From Nocardioides sp. GY 10113 (GTDB taxonomy: Bacteria > Actinomycetota > Actinomycetes > Propionibacteriales > Nocardioidaceae): a DNA stretch of 64,000 nucleotides. The DNA lies in the NCBI RefSeq assembly GCF_004919105.1, contig NZ_STGK01000002.1, positions 310,001 to 374,000 on the forward strand. Direction: 5' to 3'. Positions 7,523-14,870 of this stretch are shown piece after piece. The position numbers were made by a program, and so were the translations under genes. Below the pieces are notes generated by a model, which was given only the letters and a program-made list of their open reading frames with translations, did not search any database and was not told the origin of the DNA. Each line of letters begins with the position of its first letter. Position 1 is the first letter of the stretch.

Positions 7523-9004
7523 CTAGTGGTGGGCGGGTGCGCCCTCCGGGGCTTCGACGCGAGCCGGCAGCAGGAAGGCGCAGACGACCACGACCACGCC
7601 GATCACCGCACCGGCGACGAACGCCCACTGCAGTCCGCCGATCGCCGCGGCGACGGGGTCCGCGCCGCTCGCGGCCAGCGCGCCGGCGCGGTTGTCCATG
7701 ACCACGATCAGCAGCGCGGTGCCGATCGCGCCGGAGACCTGCTGCAGGGTGCCCAGCAGGGAGCTGCCGTGCGAGTACAGGTGCGGCGGCAGGTCGCCCA
7801 GACCGATCGTGAAGACCGGCGTGAAGACCATCGCCAGGCACGCCATCAGCAGCACGTGCAGCCCCAGGATCAGGGCGTACGGCGTCCCGGTGTCCACGCG
7901 GCTCAGCAGCCCGAGCGCGGCGACCATGCCGATCGCGCCGGGGATCACCAGGGGGCGGGAGCCGAAGCGGTCGTAGGCCTTGCCGACCTGCGGGCCGAGC
8001 AGGCCCATCGCCAGGCCGCCCGGCATCACCAGGAGGCCGGCCTGGAGCTCGGTGAGGCCGCGCAACTGCTGCAGGTAGAGCGGGAGCAGGATCATCGAGC
8101 CGAGGAACGCCATGAAGCCGGCGGACATCAGCACCAGCGAGAGCGCGTAGGTGCGGTGTCGCAGCGTGCGCAGGTCGAGCAGCGGGGAGTCCGAGCGCTG
8201 GAGCCGGAGCTGGTACCAGGCGAACAGGGCGACCAGGGCCACGCCGGCCGCGATGAAGGCGGTCGGGGCCGCCGCGCCGCCGGCACCGACCTTGCTCAGC
8301 CCGAAGACGAGGCTGCTGAAGCCCGACCCGGCCAGCACCACGCTCAGCCAGCTCGGGCGGCCACCGCGGGTCTCCCCCACGTTCTCCAGCAACCGCAGAC
8401 CCCACAGCCCGACCACGACCGCCACCGGCAGCACGAACGCGAAGATCAGCCGCCAGGAGCCCAGCTGCAGGATCACGCCCGACACCGCGGGGCCGAGCGC
8501 CGGCGCGCAGGACATGGCCAGGGTGACGTTGCCCATCACCCGGCCGCGGTCGTGGGCGGGGACCACCGTCATCAGGGTGGTCATCAGCAGCGGCATCATC
8601 ACCGCCGTACCGGCCGCCTGGACGACGCGTCCGGCCAGCAGGACCTCGAACGTCGGCGCGACCGCCGCCAGCGCGGTGCCGGCGGCGAACGTGGTCATCG
8701 CGGTGGCGTACGCCGCCCGCGTGGTGACCCGCTGCAGGAACCACCCGGTCACCGGGATCACGGCGGCCATGGTCAGCATGAACACCGTCGAGAGCCACTG
8801 GGCGCTGCGCTCGTCGACCCCGAAGTCGGCCATCAGCCGCGGGATCGCGTTGACCATGATCGTCTCGTTGAGGATCACCACGAAGGTGGCGGCCACCAGC
8901 AGCGTGACCACCAGCGGCGTGCGGCCGGCGCCGAGCTCGCGCTCGAGCTCCTCGAGCGCCTCCGTCTCCGCGGACTCGATCGCGGTCGGTTCGGGCGCAG
9001 TCAT
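7523..9004 (-). CDS. DHA2-type MFS multidrug exporter
   Basis: This 493-residue transporter of the major facilitator superfamily belongs to the DHA2 (EmrB/QacA, 14-span) drug:proton antiporters. Motif C-like GPAVSGVILQ and the antiporter segment LGPAVSG, plus many hydrophobic spans, are visible. A cytosolic acidic N-terminus (residues 1-25) precedes the first span with its VVILNETIMVNAIPRLM motif, which is typical of EmrB. I chose the ATG at 9004 because GAGGAGAA lies just upstream; an open frame extends to 9061 but has no ribosome site. The substrate is unknown. A direct repeat at 9049-9065 may be its control site. Confidence 0.9.
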   Translation of the reverse strand: MTAPEPTAIESAETEALEELERELGAGRTPLVVTLLVAATFVVILNETIMVNAIPRLMADFGVDERSAQWLSTVFMLTMAAVIPVTGWFLQRVTTRAAYATAMTTFAAGTALAAVAPTFEVLLAGRVVQAAGTAVMMPLLMTTLMTVVPAHDRGRVMGNVTLAMSCAPALGPAVSGVILQLGSWRLIFAFVLPVAVVVGLWGLRLLENVGETRGGRPSWLSVVLAGSGFSSLVFGLSKVGAGGAAAPTAFIAAGVALVALFAWYQLRLQRSDSPLLDLRTLRHRTYALSLVLMSAGFMAFLGSMILLPLYLQQLRGLTELQAGLLVMPGGLAMGLLGPQVGKAYDRFGSRPLVIPGAIGMVAALGLLSRVDTGTPYALILGLHVLLMACLAMVFTPVFTIGLGDLPPHLYSHGSSLLGTLQQVSGAIGTALLIVVMDNRAGALAASGADPVAAAIGGLQWAFVAGAVIGVVVVVCAFLLPARVEAPEGAPAHH

Positions 9005-9048
9005 CTCAGGTTCTCCTCGGTTCTTCCATCGGCGCCGCGCGGGCACAG

Positions 9049-9065
9049 ATCGGTACGACATCGGT
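9049..9065 (+). promoter_or_regulatory. Direct repeat ATCGGT-N5-ATCGGT upstream of the exporter
   Basis: Two ATCGGT copies with an 11-base period, 45-60 bases before the exporter start, are spaced one helical turn apart as in sites bound by tandem dimeric activators. The binding protein is unknown. Confidence 0.35.
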
Positions 9066-9219
9066 GCCGCGCCGGACGGGGCAGCCCGCGGTCTTGCGAA
9101 CGCGCGGCATCAGGTACGACGGCGCACGGCCGCGGAACTCATCGCCGGCCGCCCCACCCCGTCCTCAATGCTGAGGGAGCGGGGATGATTCCGCCTCCGA
9201 ATATTTCGTCGGCGCCCGC

Positions 9220-10188
9220 TCAGCGCGTGAGCACGATCTTGCCGAACAGGTCGCCCGCGGCCATCGCCTCGAACGCCTCGCGGGCCCGCTCCATCGGCAG
9301 CTCGCGGTCGATCAACGGACGGGCGCCGGAGGCGTCCATCATCGCGACCAGGGCGGCCAGCTCGCCGCGGGTACCCATGGTGGAGCCGATCACGCTCATC
9401 TGCTTGAAGAAGATCTGCGGCAGCAACGCGTCGTCCAGCTTCGGACCGGAGGTGGCCCCCGAGATCACCAGCCGGCCGCCGGGGCGCAGCGAGCGGATCG
9501 AGTGCTCCCAGGTGGCGCGTCCCACGGTCTCCATCACGGCATCCACCTTGGTCGGCAGCCGGGTGCCCGAGAGGTGCGCCTCGTGCGCGCCCAGGTCGAG
9601 CGCGCGGGCCAGCTTGGCCTCGTCGCGGCTGGTGGCCAGCACCCGCAGGCCGGCCGCGCGACCCAGCACGATCAGCGCGGTCGCGACGCCGCCGCCGGCG
9701 CCCTGGACGAGCACCGACTCCCCGGGCACCAGGCGGCCCTGCGTGAAGAGCATCCGGTACGCCGTCAGCCAGGCCGTGGGCAGGCAGGCCGCCTCCGCGA
9801 AGGACATCCCGGCCGGCTTGGCGACCACGTTGCGGCGCGGCACCACGACCCGCTCCGCGAAGGTGCCCTGGTGCACCTCGGTGAGCAGGCTGCGCCGCGG
9901 GTCGAGGGTCTCGTCGCCGTCCCAGTCCGGGTCGGAGATGACCGCGTGCACGACCACCTCGTTGCCGTCCTCGTCCAGGCCCGCGGCGTCGCAGCCCAGG
10001 ATCATCGGAAGGCGCTCGGCCTTGATCCCCACCCCGCGCAGCGTCCAGAGGTCGTGGTGGTTGAGCGAGGCCGCCTTGACGGTGACCGTGGTCCACCCGT
10101 CGGGGGCCACCGGCGCCGGGCGCTCGCCGACGACCAGGCCCTGGAGCGGGTCGTCGGGGTGGAACGAATCGGCGTAGACGGCGAACAC
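9220..10188 (-). CDS. MDR superfamily zinc-type alcohol dehydrogenase / quinone oxidoreductase-like protein
   Basis: This 322-residue medium-chain dehydrogenase has the GroES-like N-terminal fold (SLNHHDLWTLRGVG) and a Rossmann domain with GAGGGVATALIVLG at about 160. Several zinc ligands of classical alcohol dehydrogenases are missing, so it is closer to NAD(P)H:quinone oxidoreductase or zinc-independent members. It would reduce or oxidise small carbonyls or quinones with NAD(P)H; the substrate cannot be told. An AGGAGG site precedes the GTG start. It lies 215 bases from the exporter gene and 91 from malic enzyme, all on the minus strand. Confidence 0.88.
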   Translation of the reverse strand: MFAVYADSFHPDDPLQGLVVGERPAPVAPDGWTTVTVKAASLNHHDLWTLRGVGIKAERLPMILGCDAAGLDEDGNEVVVHAVISDPDWDGDETLDPRRSLLTEVHQGTFAERVVVPRRNVVAKPAGMSFAEAACLPTAWLTAYRMLFTQGRLVPGESVLVQGAGGGVATALIVLGRAAGLRVLATSRDEAKLARALDLGAHEAHLSGTRLPTKVDAVMETVGRATWEHSIRSLRPGGRLVISGATSGPKLDDALLPQIFFKQMSVIGSTMGTRGELAALVAMMDASGARPLIDRELPMERAREAFEAMAAGDLFGKIVLTR

Positions 10189-10279
10189 GGGTCCTCCTGG
10201 TGATGGACGGGTGGGACGACCGCGAGCCGGCAGCAGGTTCCCGCCGACCCGCGTGTCAGCTGCTGCCGACTCGGGTGGG

Positions 10280-11464
10280 TCAGGCGCGGGCGACGCCGTC
10301 GCGACGGGCCGCCTCGGCGACCGCGGCCGCCACCGCCGGCCCGACCCGGGGGTCGAACGGCGAGGGGATCACCAGGTCCTCGGCCAGGTCGTCGCCGACC
10401 AGCCCGGCCAGGGCGGTCGCCGCGGCGACCTTCATGCCCTCGGTGATCGCCGTGGCGTTCGCGTCGAAGGCACCGCGGAAGATCCCCGGGAAGGCGAGCA
10501 CGTTGTTGATCTGGTTCGGGAAGTCCGAGCGACCGGTGGCCACGATCCGGGCGTGACGGTGGGCGACGTCCGGGTGCACCTCGGGCGTCGGGTTCGCCAT
10601 CGCGAAGATGATCGCGTCGGCCGCCATGGTGGCCACGACCTCCTCGGGGACGGTGCCGCCGGAGACCCCGATGTAGACGTCGGCACCGCGGAACGCCTCG
10701 GCCAGCGAGCCGCTGCGGCCGGTCTGGTCGGCGGTGAGCTCGGCCAGCTCCTTCTTCACCGGCGTGAGGTCGTGGCGCTCGGAGCTGACCACGCCCTTGC
10801 GATCGGTGACCACGATGTCCTTCACGCCCGCGGCGAGCAGGATCTTGGCGATCGCCACGCCGGCGGCGCCGGCACCGGAGATCACCACGCGGGTCGACTC
10901 CGGGGTCCGACCGGTCAGCCGCAGAGCGTTCGTCAGCGCCGCGAGCGTGACCACCGCGGTGCCGTGCTGGTCGTCGTGGAAGACCGGGACGTCGAGGCGC
11001 TCCTTGAGCCGGTCCTCGATCTCGAAGCAGCGCGGCGCGGAGATGTCCTCGAGGTTGATGCCGCCGAAGCTGGGGGCCATCCGGACGACGGTCTCGACGA
11101 TCTCGTCGACGTCGGTGGTGGCCAGGCAGATCGGGATGCCGTCCACGCCGCCGAACTGCTTGAACAGGACCGCCTTGCCCTCCATCACCGGCATCGCCGC
11201 GGACGGGCCGATGTCGCCCAGGCCGAGCACGGCGGTGCCGTCGGTGACGATCGCGACCGTGTTCGGGACCCAGGTGTAGTGGCGGGTCAGCTCGGGGTCC
11301 TCGGCGATCGCCGTGCAGACCTCCGCAACGCCCGGCGTGTACGCCAGCGAGAGCTGTGCCTTGGTGGCTACCTCGGCCGTGGATACGGTCTCCATCTTCC
11401 CGCCAAGGTGCAGGTCGAAGACCGGTTCGCCGGCCCGTGGGTGGGGGTGGGAGACGTGATTCAC
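10280..11464 (-). CDS. NAD(P)-dependent malic enzyme
   Basis: This protein (about 394 residues) converts malate to pyruvate and CO2 and supplies reducing power. The malic N-terminal domain has [11 protein letters not shown] and [13 protein letters not shown], then [11 protein letters not shown], then a Rossmann domain with [16 protein letters not shown] and the ANPTPE segment. It is the short, bacterial MaeB-like form without the phosphotransacetylase domain. The frame is open far upstream, but homology begins near residue 10 of the chosen start. I took the GTG at 11464, with GAGG about 10 bases before it; a TTG two codons upstream is the alternative. Confidence 0.93.
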   Translation of the reverse strand: MNHVSHPHPRAGEPVFDLHLGGKMETVSTAEVATKAQLSLAYTPGVAEVCTAIAEDPELTRHYTWVPNTVAIVTDGTAVLGLGDIGPSAAMPVMEGKAVLFKQFGGVDGIPICLATTDVDEIVETVVRMAPSFGGINLEDISAPRCFEIEDRLKERLDVPVFHDDQHGTAVVTLAALTNALRLTGRTPESTRVVISGAGAAGVAIAKILLAAGVKDIVVTDRKGVVSSERHDLTPVKKELAELTADQTGRSGSLAEAFRGADVYIGVSGGTVPEEVVATMAADAIIFAMANPTPEVHPDVAHRHARIVATGRSDFPNQINNVLAFPGIFRGAFDANATAITEGMKVAAATALAGLVGDDLAEDLVIPSPFDPRVGPAVAAAVAEAARRDGVARA

Positions 11465-11552
11465 GATCAACGATCCTCGCACATCACCGCGGGCGCCCCC
11501 AGTCGTCCCACCACCCGGCCGACACTCCCGAGAGAGGCAGGTCACATCCCGG

Positions 11553-11930
11553 TCAGGTGCCGGGGCGGCACGGCGCGGGCACCCGCCCGGGCCGCGGCCA
11601 CAGCCTCGCCCGGACCACGCCGAGCACCGCCGCGTCCGGCACCGGTCCGCGGTGCCGCGAGTCGACCCCCACCGGCGCGGCGTCGCCGAGCAGCCACCAG
11701 CCGGCGTCACGTCGCTCCACCGCTCGCTTGACCACCACCGTGCCGTCGACGAACCGGGCGACCACCACGTCCCCCGGCGCGGGCCGGGCGTCGTACCGGA
11801 CCAGGAGGCGGTCCCCGGGCGCCAGCGTCGGGCGCATCGAGTCGCCACGGACCACCGCCATCCCGAACCGCGGGTGCCGCGCCCCCGAGCGCCCCCGAGC
11901 GCCGGACTCCCCCGTTTCCTCACCCTCCAT
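11553..11930 (-). CDS. sodX: Nickel-type superoxide dismutase maturation protease (S26 family)
   Basis: This 125-residue signal-peptidase-like serine protease has the S26 serine in GDSM (S31) and a lysine in VVVKRAV (K68), the Ser/Lys dyad. It lacks a clear membrane anchor, as expected for the cytosolic SodX proteases that cut the propeptide from nickel SOD. The gene is divergent from sodN with 98 bases between them, the usual pairing. The ATG at 11930 is chosen because a -10-like GACACT lies 7 bases upstream; a TTG at 11972 extends the frame by 14 residues but has no support. Confidence 0.9.
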   Translation of the reverse strand: MEGEETGESGARGRSGARHPRFGMAVVRGDSMRPTLAPGDRLLVRYDARPAPGDVVVARFVDGTVVVKRAVERRDAGWWLLGDAAPVGVDSRHRGPVPDAAVLGVVRARLWPRPGRVPAPCRPGT

Positions 11931-11937
11931 GCCGGGT

Positions 11938-11943
11938 AGTGTC
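11938..11943 (-). promoter_or_regulatory. Possible leaderless -10 element for sodX
   Basis: GACACT on the minus strand, 7 bases before the ATG at 11930, keeps the conserved A2 and T6 of the window's -10 pattern. No ribosome site is present. Confidence 0.3.
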
Positions 11944-11983
11944 GCAGCCAGCACGATTTCCACCGTGACCAACCGTGATCAGG

Positions 11984-12000
11984 TGCCCGTACGACGGGCA
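11984..12000. promoter_or_regulatory. Inverted repeat TGCCCGT-ACG-ACGGGCA upstream of sodN
   Basis: A perfect 7-bp inverted repeat with a 3-base spacer sits 28 bases before the sodN ATG in the sodX-sodN divergent region. It may be an operator or a 5' leader hairpin. It does not match the Nur box pattern I know. Confidence 0.45.
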
Positions 12001-12028
12001 TCGTGACGATCTCCAGAGAGGATCAGGA

Positions 12029-12430
12029 ATGCTCTCCCGACTGTTCGCGCCGACCATCGAGGTCTCCGCCCACTGCGACCTGCCGTGCGGCGTCTACGAC
12101 CCGGCGCAGGCCCGGATCGAGGCCGAGTCGATCAAGGCCGTCATCGCCAAGGCTGCCGACAGCGACGACCCCGACTTCCGCACCCGCGCCGTTCTCATCA
12201 AGGAGCAGCGCTCCGAGCTGGTCAAGCACCACCTGTGGGTGCTGTGGACCGACTACTTCAAGCCGCCGCACTTCGAGAAGTACCCCCAGCTGCACACGCT
12301 GGTCAACGAGGCCACCAAGCTCGCCGGCGCCGCAGGCACGAAGGGCACGATGGACGCCGACGTCGCCGACCAGCTGCTCGCCAAGATCGACGAGATCGCC
12401 GAGATCTTCTGGGCGACCAAGCAGGGCTGA
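12029..12430 (+). CDS. sodN: Nickel superoxide dismutase
   Basis: This 133-residue enzyme dismutates superoxide with a nickel centre. The nickel hook HCDLPCG is at residues 15-21 after a 14-residue propeptide (MLSRLFAPTIEVSA). Removal of the propeptide would make His the new N-terminus, which is essential in this family. The rest is a four-helix bundle that forms a hexamer in known homologues. A GAGAGGATCAGG ribosome site fixes the ATG at 12029, although the frame is open to 11975. It is followed by a hairpin terminator and faces its maturation protease. Confidence 0.97.
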   Translation: MLSRLFAPTIEVSAHCDLPCGVYDPAQARIEAESIKAVIAKAADSDDPDFRTRAVLIKEQRSELVKHHLWVLWTDYFKPPHFEKYPQLHTLVNEATKLAGAAGTKGTMDADVADQLLAKIDEIAEIFWATKQG

Positions 12431-12509
12431 GCCTGGCGACACCGGTTGTCGGCGTGGCCCGAGAACCGGTGATTCCAGCCTGGGACCGCCGACCGGCGGA
12501 CTCTTGTCG

Positions 12510-12538
12510 ACGGCCGCCGAGCACCGCTCGGCGGCCGT
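12510..12538 (+). terminator. Hairpin terminator after sodN
   Basis: A perfect 13-bp stem (12510-12522 and 12526-12538) with loop ACC is followed by a short TTG. It lies 80 bases after the sodN stop and before the anti-sigma factor gene. Confidence 0.65.
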
Positions 12539-12543
12539 TGCCG

Positions 12544-12549
12544 TACTCT
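12544..12549 (+). promoter_or_regulatory. Candidate -10 element (TACTCT) for the anti-sigma/sigF operon
   Basis: TACTCT fits TANNNT and would give a leader of about 50 bases that contains a GGAGG ribosome site before the ATG at 12608. No SigF-type GTTT/GGGTAT promoter is visible here. Confidence 0.35.
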
Positions 12550-12607
12550 CGGGCCCATCACCAGGCGACCGCGCCGCGGCCGCCGCTGACCTGCGACGGA
12601 GGAACCG

Positions 12608-13075
12608 ATGTCGGGGACGAAGAGCCTGACGCTCGAGGGCGCCGGGGGCGCCGAGACCGGGTCCACCGTCGAGCTGCGGGTGCCGGCCGACGGCGCCTAC
12701 GCGTCGGTGCTGCGCACGCTGGCCGCCGGCCTCGGCGCGCGCCTGGACTTCACCATGGACGACATCGAGGACCTCCGCGTGGTGGTCAGCGAGGCGGCCG
12801 CGCTCGTCCTCGAGCAGGCCGACCCGGGCGCCGACCTCACCGCGACGTTCGACCTCGGCCTCGCCCCCGACCGGGTCGAGGTCAGCGTCGCCACCGACGC
12901 GGCATCGCCCGCACCGGCCGACTACGAGAACTTCGGCTGGCAGGTCCTCGCGGTGCTGACCACCGACGCCGGCATCGACTCGACCCCCGGCCGCTACCGG
13001 GTGTGGGCCACCGTGACCTCGTCCCTCGCGGCCGAGCCCTCCGAGGCGTCCGCATCCGCGCCGGCAGAGGGCTGA
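12608..13075 (+). CDS. Anti-sigma factor, RsbW/UsfX-like
   Basis: This 155-residue protein has the GHKL (histidine-kinase-like ATPase) fold of anti-sigma B/F factors. It sits one base before the SigF-type sigma gene, so it should bind and hold that sigma factor. The N-box region (IEDLRVVVSEAAALVLEQA) lacks the magnesium-binding asparagine of SpoIIAB/RsbW, and the glycine box is weak (NFGWQVLAVLTTD). This degenerate form is like M. tuberculosis UsfX. It is therefore uncertain whether it retains kinase activity toward an antagonist. A GGAGG ribosome site precedes the ATG. Confidence 0.85.
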   Translation: MSGTKSLTLEGAGGAETGSTVELRVPADGAYASVLRTLAAGLGARLDFTMDDIEDLRVVVSEAAALVLEQADPGADLTATFDLGLAPDRVEVSVATDAASPAPADYENFGWQVLAVLTTDAGIDSTPGRYRVWATVTSSLAAEPSEASASAPAEG

Positions 13076-13076
13076 G

Positions 13077-13883
13077 ATGACCCTGCCGAACACCGGTGGG
13101 GCGGCGCCGTCCTCGGCGGACGTCACCCGCGCGCGCAGCACCGAGCTCTTCGCCCGGCTGCGCGACGACGACGCGACGGGGCAGTCGGAGCAGGATGCCG
13201 CGCGGGAGGCACTGGTGCACCTGCACCTGCCGCTGGTCGAGCACTGCGCGCGCCGGTTCCGCAACCGCGGCGAGCCGCACGAGGACCTGGTCCAGGTGGG
13301 CACCATCGGCCTGATCAAGGCGATCGACCGGTTCGACACCGAGCGTGGCGTCGAGTTCTCCACCTATGCCACTCCCACGATCATCGGCGAGATCAAGCGC
13401 TACTTCCGCGACAAGGGCTGGGCGATCCGGGTGCCCCGCCGGCTCCAGGAGCTGCGGCTGCAGATCAGCAGCACGACCGCCGAGCTCACCCAGAGCCTGG
13501 GTCGCTCCCCGATGCCGCGCGAGCTCGCCGAGGCGATCGGCTGCACGGTCGAGGAGATCGTCGAGGGACTGGAGTCCAGCAACGCCTACGCCACGCTCAG
13601 CCTGGACGCCACCGACGACAGCGAGGACGGCGCGGGCCAGAGCATGCTCGACGCGCTCGGCGTCGACGACGTGGCCCTCGAGCACGTCGAGCTGCGGGAG
13701 TCGATCAAGCCACTCCTGGAGCGCCTCCCCGAGCGGGAGAAGAAGATCCTGCTGCTCCGGTTCTTCAAGAACATGACGCAGTCCCAGATCGCCGAGGAGA
13801 TCGGCGTCTCCCAGATGCACGTGTCCCGGCTGCTCACCCGGACTCTGGCGCAGCTGCGTCAGTCCCTGGAGTCCGACGCCTGA
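13077..13883 (+). CDS. sigF: RNA polymerase sigma factor, SigF/SigB family
   Basis: This 268-residue sigma factor has region 2 (LVQVGTIGLIKAIDRFDTERGVEFSTYATPTIIGEIKRYFRD, residues about 75-116), region 3, and region 4 with a helix-turn-helix (MTQSQIAEEIGVSQMHVSRLLTRTL). This is the stress/sporulation-type SigB/SigF family. It starts 2 bases after the anti-sigma stop, so translation is coupled. In known systems it directs stationary-phase and stress genes after release from the anti-sigma factor. Its last 25 bases overlap a convergent gene. Confidence 0.95.
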   Translation: MTLPNTGGAAPSSADVTRARSTELFARLRDDDATGQSEQDAAREALVHLHLPLVEHCARRFRNRGEPHEDLVQVGTIGLIKAIDRFDTERGVEFSTYATPTIIGEIKRYFRDKGWAIRVPRRLQELRLQISSTTAELTQSLGRSPMPRELAEAIGCTVEEIVEGLESSNAYATLSLDATDDSEDGAGQSMLDALGVDDVALEHVELRESIKPLLERLPEREKKILLLRFFKNMTQSQIAEEIGVSQMHVSRLLTRTLAQLRQSLESDA

Positions 13884-14281
13884 TCGGCGCCCTCCGGCTC
13901 GGCGCCGCCGCCCAGCGCGGCGATCGTGGCGGGGTGCAGCATGCCGACGAGTGCGGCGCCGGCCACGACCGCGAGACCCAGCGCGACCCCCACGTGGTCG
14001 CGCAGGGTCCATGCCACCCCGAGCACGATCAGCTGCGTGATCAGCACCGGGCCGCGCGCCCAGACCCCACCCCGCCACAGGCCGCCGGCGGCGGCGATCA
14101 GCAGTACGCCGTACGCGGCGAAGAAGAACGCCGTGGAGGCGCCCATCGCCAACCGGTCCGAGGAGAGGCCGAGGACCTCGAGCACGGCGACCAGCACCAT
14201 CACGGCGCCCTGCAACCCCGCGAGGGCGGCCGCGAGAGCCAGCGGGAGCGGAGGACGGGCGGGGGCGGCGGCGTTCGTCAC
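13859..14281 (-). CDS. Small four-span membrane protein
   Basis: This 140-residue protein has four hydrophobic segments (about residues 13-37, 45-67, 75-91 and 95-120) and no motif I can assign. The N-terminus is proline/alanine-rich and the C-terminus polar (GGGAEPEGADQASDSRD). The start is GTG at 14281 with TAGGCT 6 bases upstream and no ribosome site, so it is probably leaderless. Its 3' end overlaps the sigF 3' end by 25 bases on the opposite strand, so antisense interference between the two is possible. Confidence 0.75.
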   Translation of the reverse strand: MTNAAAPARPPLPLALAAALAGLQGAVMVLVAVLEVLGLSSDRLAMGASTAFFFAAYGVLLIAAAGGLWRGGVWARGPVLITQLIVLGVAWTLRDHVGVALGLAVVAGAALVGMLHPATIAALGGGAEPEGADQASDSRD

Positions 14282-14287
14282 CCGTCC

Positions 14288-14293
14288 AGCCTA
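14288..14293 (-). promoter_or_regulatory. Leaderless -10 element (TAGGCT) for the four-span membrane protein
   Basis: TAGGCT lies 6 bases before the GTG at 14281 on the minus strand. Confidence 0.5.
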
Positions 14294-14353
14294 CGTACGG
14301 CCTGCTCAGCGGACGACTTCGCGAGGGACCCTTTCCTTTGCGCCAGGATCATG

Positions 14354-14449
14354 TTGTGATCCATCCGACGGCCAGAACCCTTGATTCACAACGGTTTCCT
14401 TGGAAACCTTGAGGGTCGCGGTCGTGAAACCGTTCACTATCGCGGTTTC
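14354..14449 (+). promoter_or_regulatory. whiB1 upstream control region with repeated elements
   Basis: The 224-base gap before whiB1 is less GC-rich than its surroundings. It holds TTGTGA (14354) and its inverse TCACAA (14386), a perfect GGTTTCC-TT-GGAAACC palindrome (14393-14408), and an inverted pair GAAACCG (14426) and CGGTTTC (14443). A loose promoter, TTGAGG-N18-TTCACT, overlaps it. The number of GGTTTC half-sites suggests a dedicated regulator. Confidence 0.5.
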
Positions 14450-14505
14450 TGGCGTGCCCGAGAACCGGGGCCGCGCCCCACGGAGGAAAGAGGGATTCCC
14501 CACCC

Positions 14506-14760
14506 ATGGATTGGCGTCACCGTTCCGCATGCCTCGACGAGGATCCGGAGCTGTTCTTCCCGATCGGCAACACCGGGCCGGCCATCCTCCAGATCGAGGA
14601 GGCCAAGCAGGTGTGTCGCCGGTGCGACGTGCGCGAGCAGTGTCTCGCCTGGGCGCTGGAGTCGGGTCAGGATCACGGCGTCTGGGGCGGCCTCAGCGAG
14701 GACGAGCGTCGCGCGCTGAAGCGCCGTAACGCCCGCGCCCGCGTCCGCACCCCCGTCTGA
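14506..14760 (+). CDS. whiB1: WhiB1 iron-sulfur transcription factor
   Basis: This 84-residue protein has the four WhiB cysteines (C9, C37, C40, C46) that bind a 4Fe-4S cluster, the GVWGG turn at 58-62 and a basic C-terminus (RRALKRRNARARVR) that contacts DNA. The sequence is close to WhiB1/WblE, which binds the primary sigma factor and responds to nitric oxide. AGGAAAGAGGG precedes the ATG. It is followed by a gene for a PdtaS-like kinase on the opposite strand, the same neighbour as Rv3219-Rv3220c in M. tuberculosis. Confidence 0.97.
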   Translation: MDWRHRSACLDEDPELFFPIGNTGPAILQIEEAKQVCRRCDVREQCLAWALESGQDHGVWGGLSEDERRALKRRNARARVRTPV

Positions 14761-14779
14761 GCTGTCGGAGCCGTCTGAC

Positions 14780-14805
14780 CGGCCCGAGCCGTCCGGCTCG
14801 GGCCG
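14780..14805. terminator. Hairpin between whiB1 and pdtaS (convergent)
   Basis: An 11-bp perfect stem (14780-14790 and 14795-14805) with loop GTCC lies 20 bases after the whiB1 stop and could terminate both strands. Confidence 0.65.
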
Positions 14806-14832
14806 ACTGACTCAGCGAGCTCGACGATCCGG

Positions 14833-14870
14833 CCTCGACGCGACCTGCTCGGACCTCGACGCGACCTGCT
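14833..14870 (+). repeat. 17-bp direct repeat with 21-base period at the pdtaS 3' end
   Basis: CCTCGACGCGACCTGCT occurs at 14833-14849 and 14854-14870. The second copy overlaps the pdtaS stop codon by two bases, so it looks like a short duplication. Confidence 0.85.

Noticed and set aside
7526..10177. 883-codon plus-strand frame opposite the exporter and MDR gene
   Set aside because: It spans two well-supported minus-strand genes and their gap; composition typical of antisense of high-GC coding DNA.
11465..12001. Upstream extension of malic enzyme to 573 residues
   Set aside because: The extra part overlaps sodX on the same strand in another frame and is Arg/Gly/Trp-rich with no homology; the GTG at 11464 is a better start.
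14351..14391. CRP-type site before whiB1
   Set aside because: TGTGA and TCACA are present but 26 bases apart rather than the usual 6.
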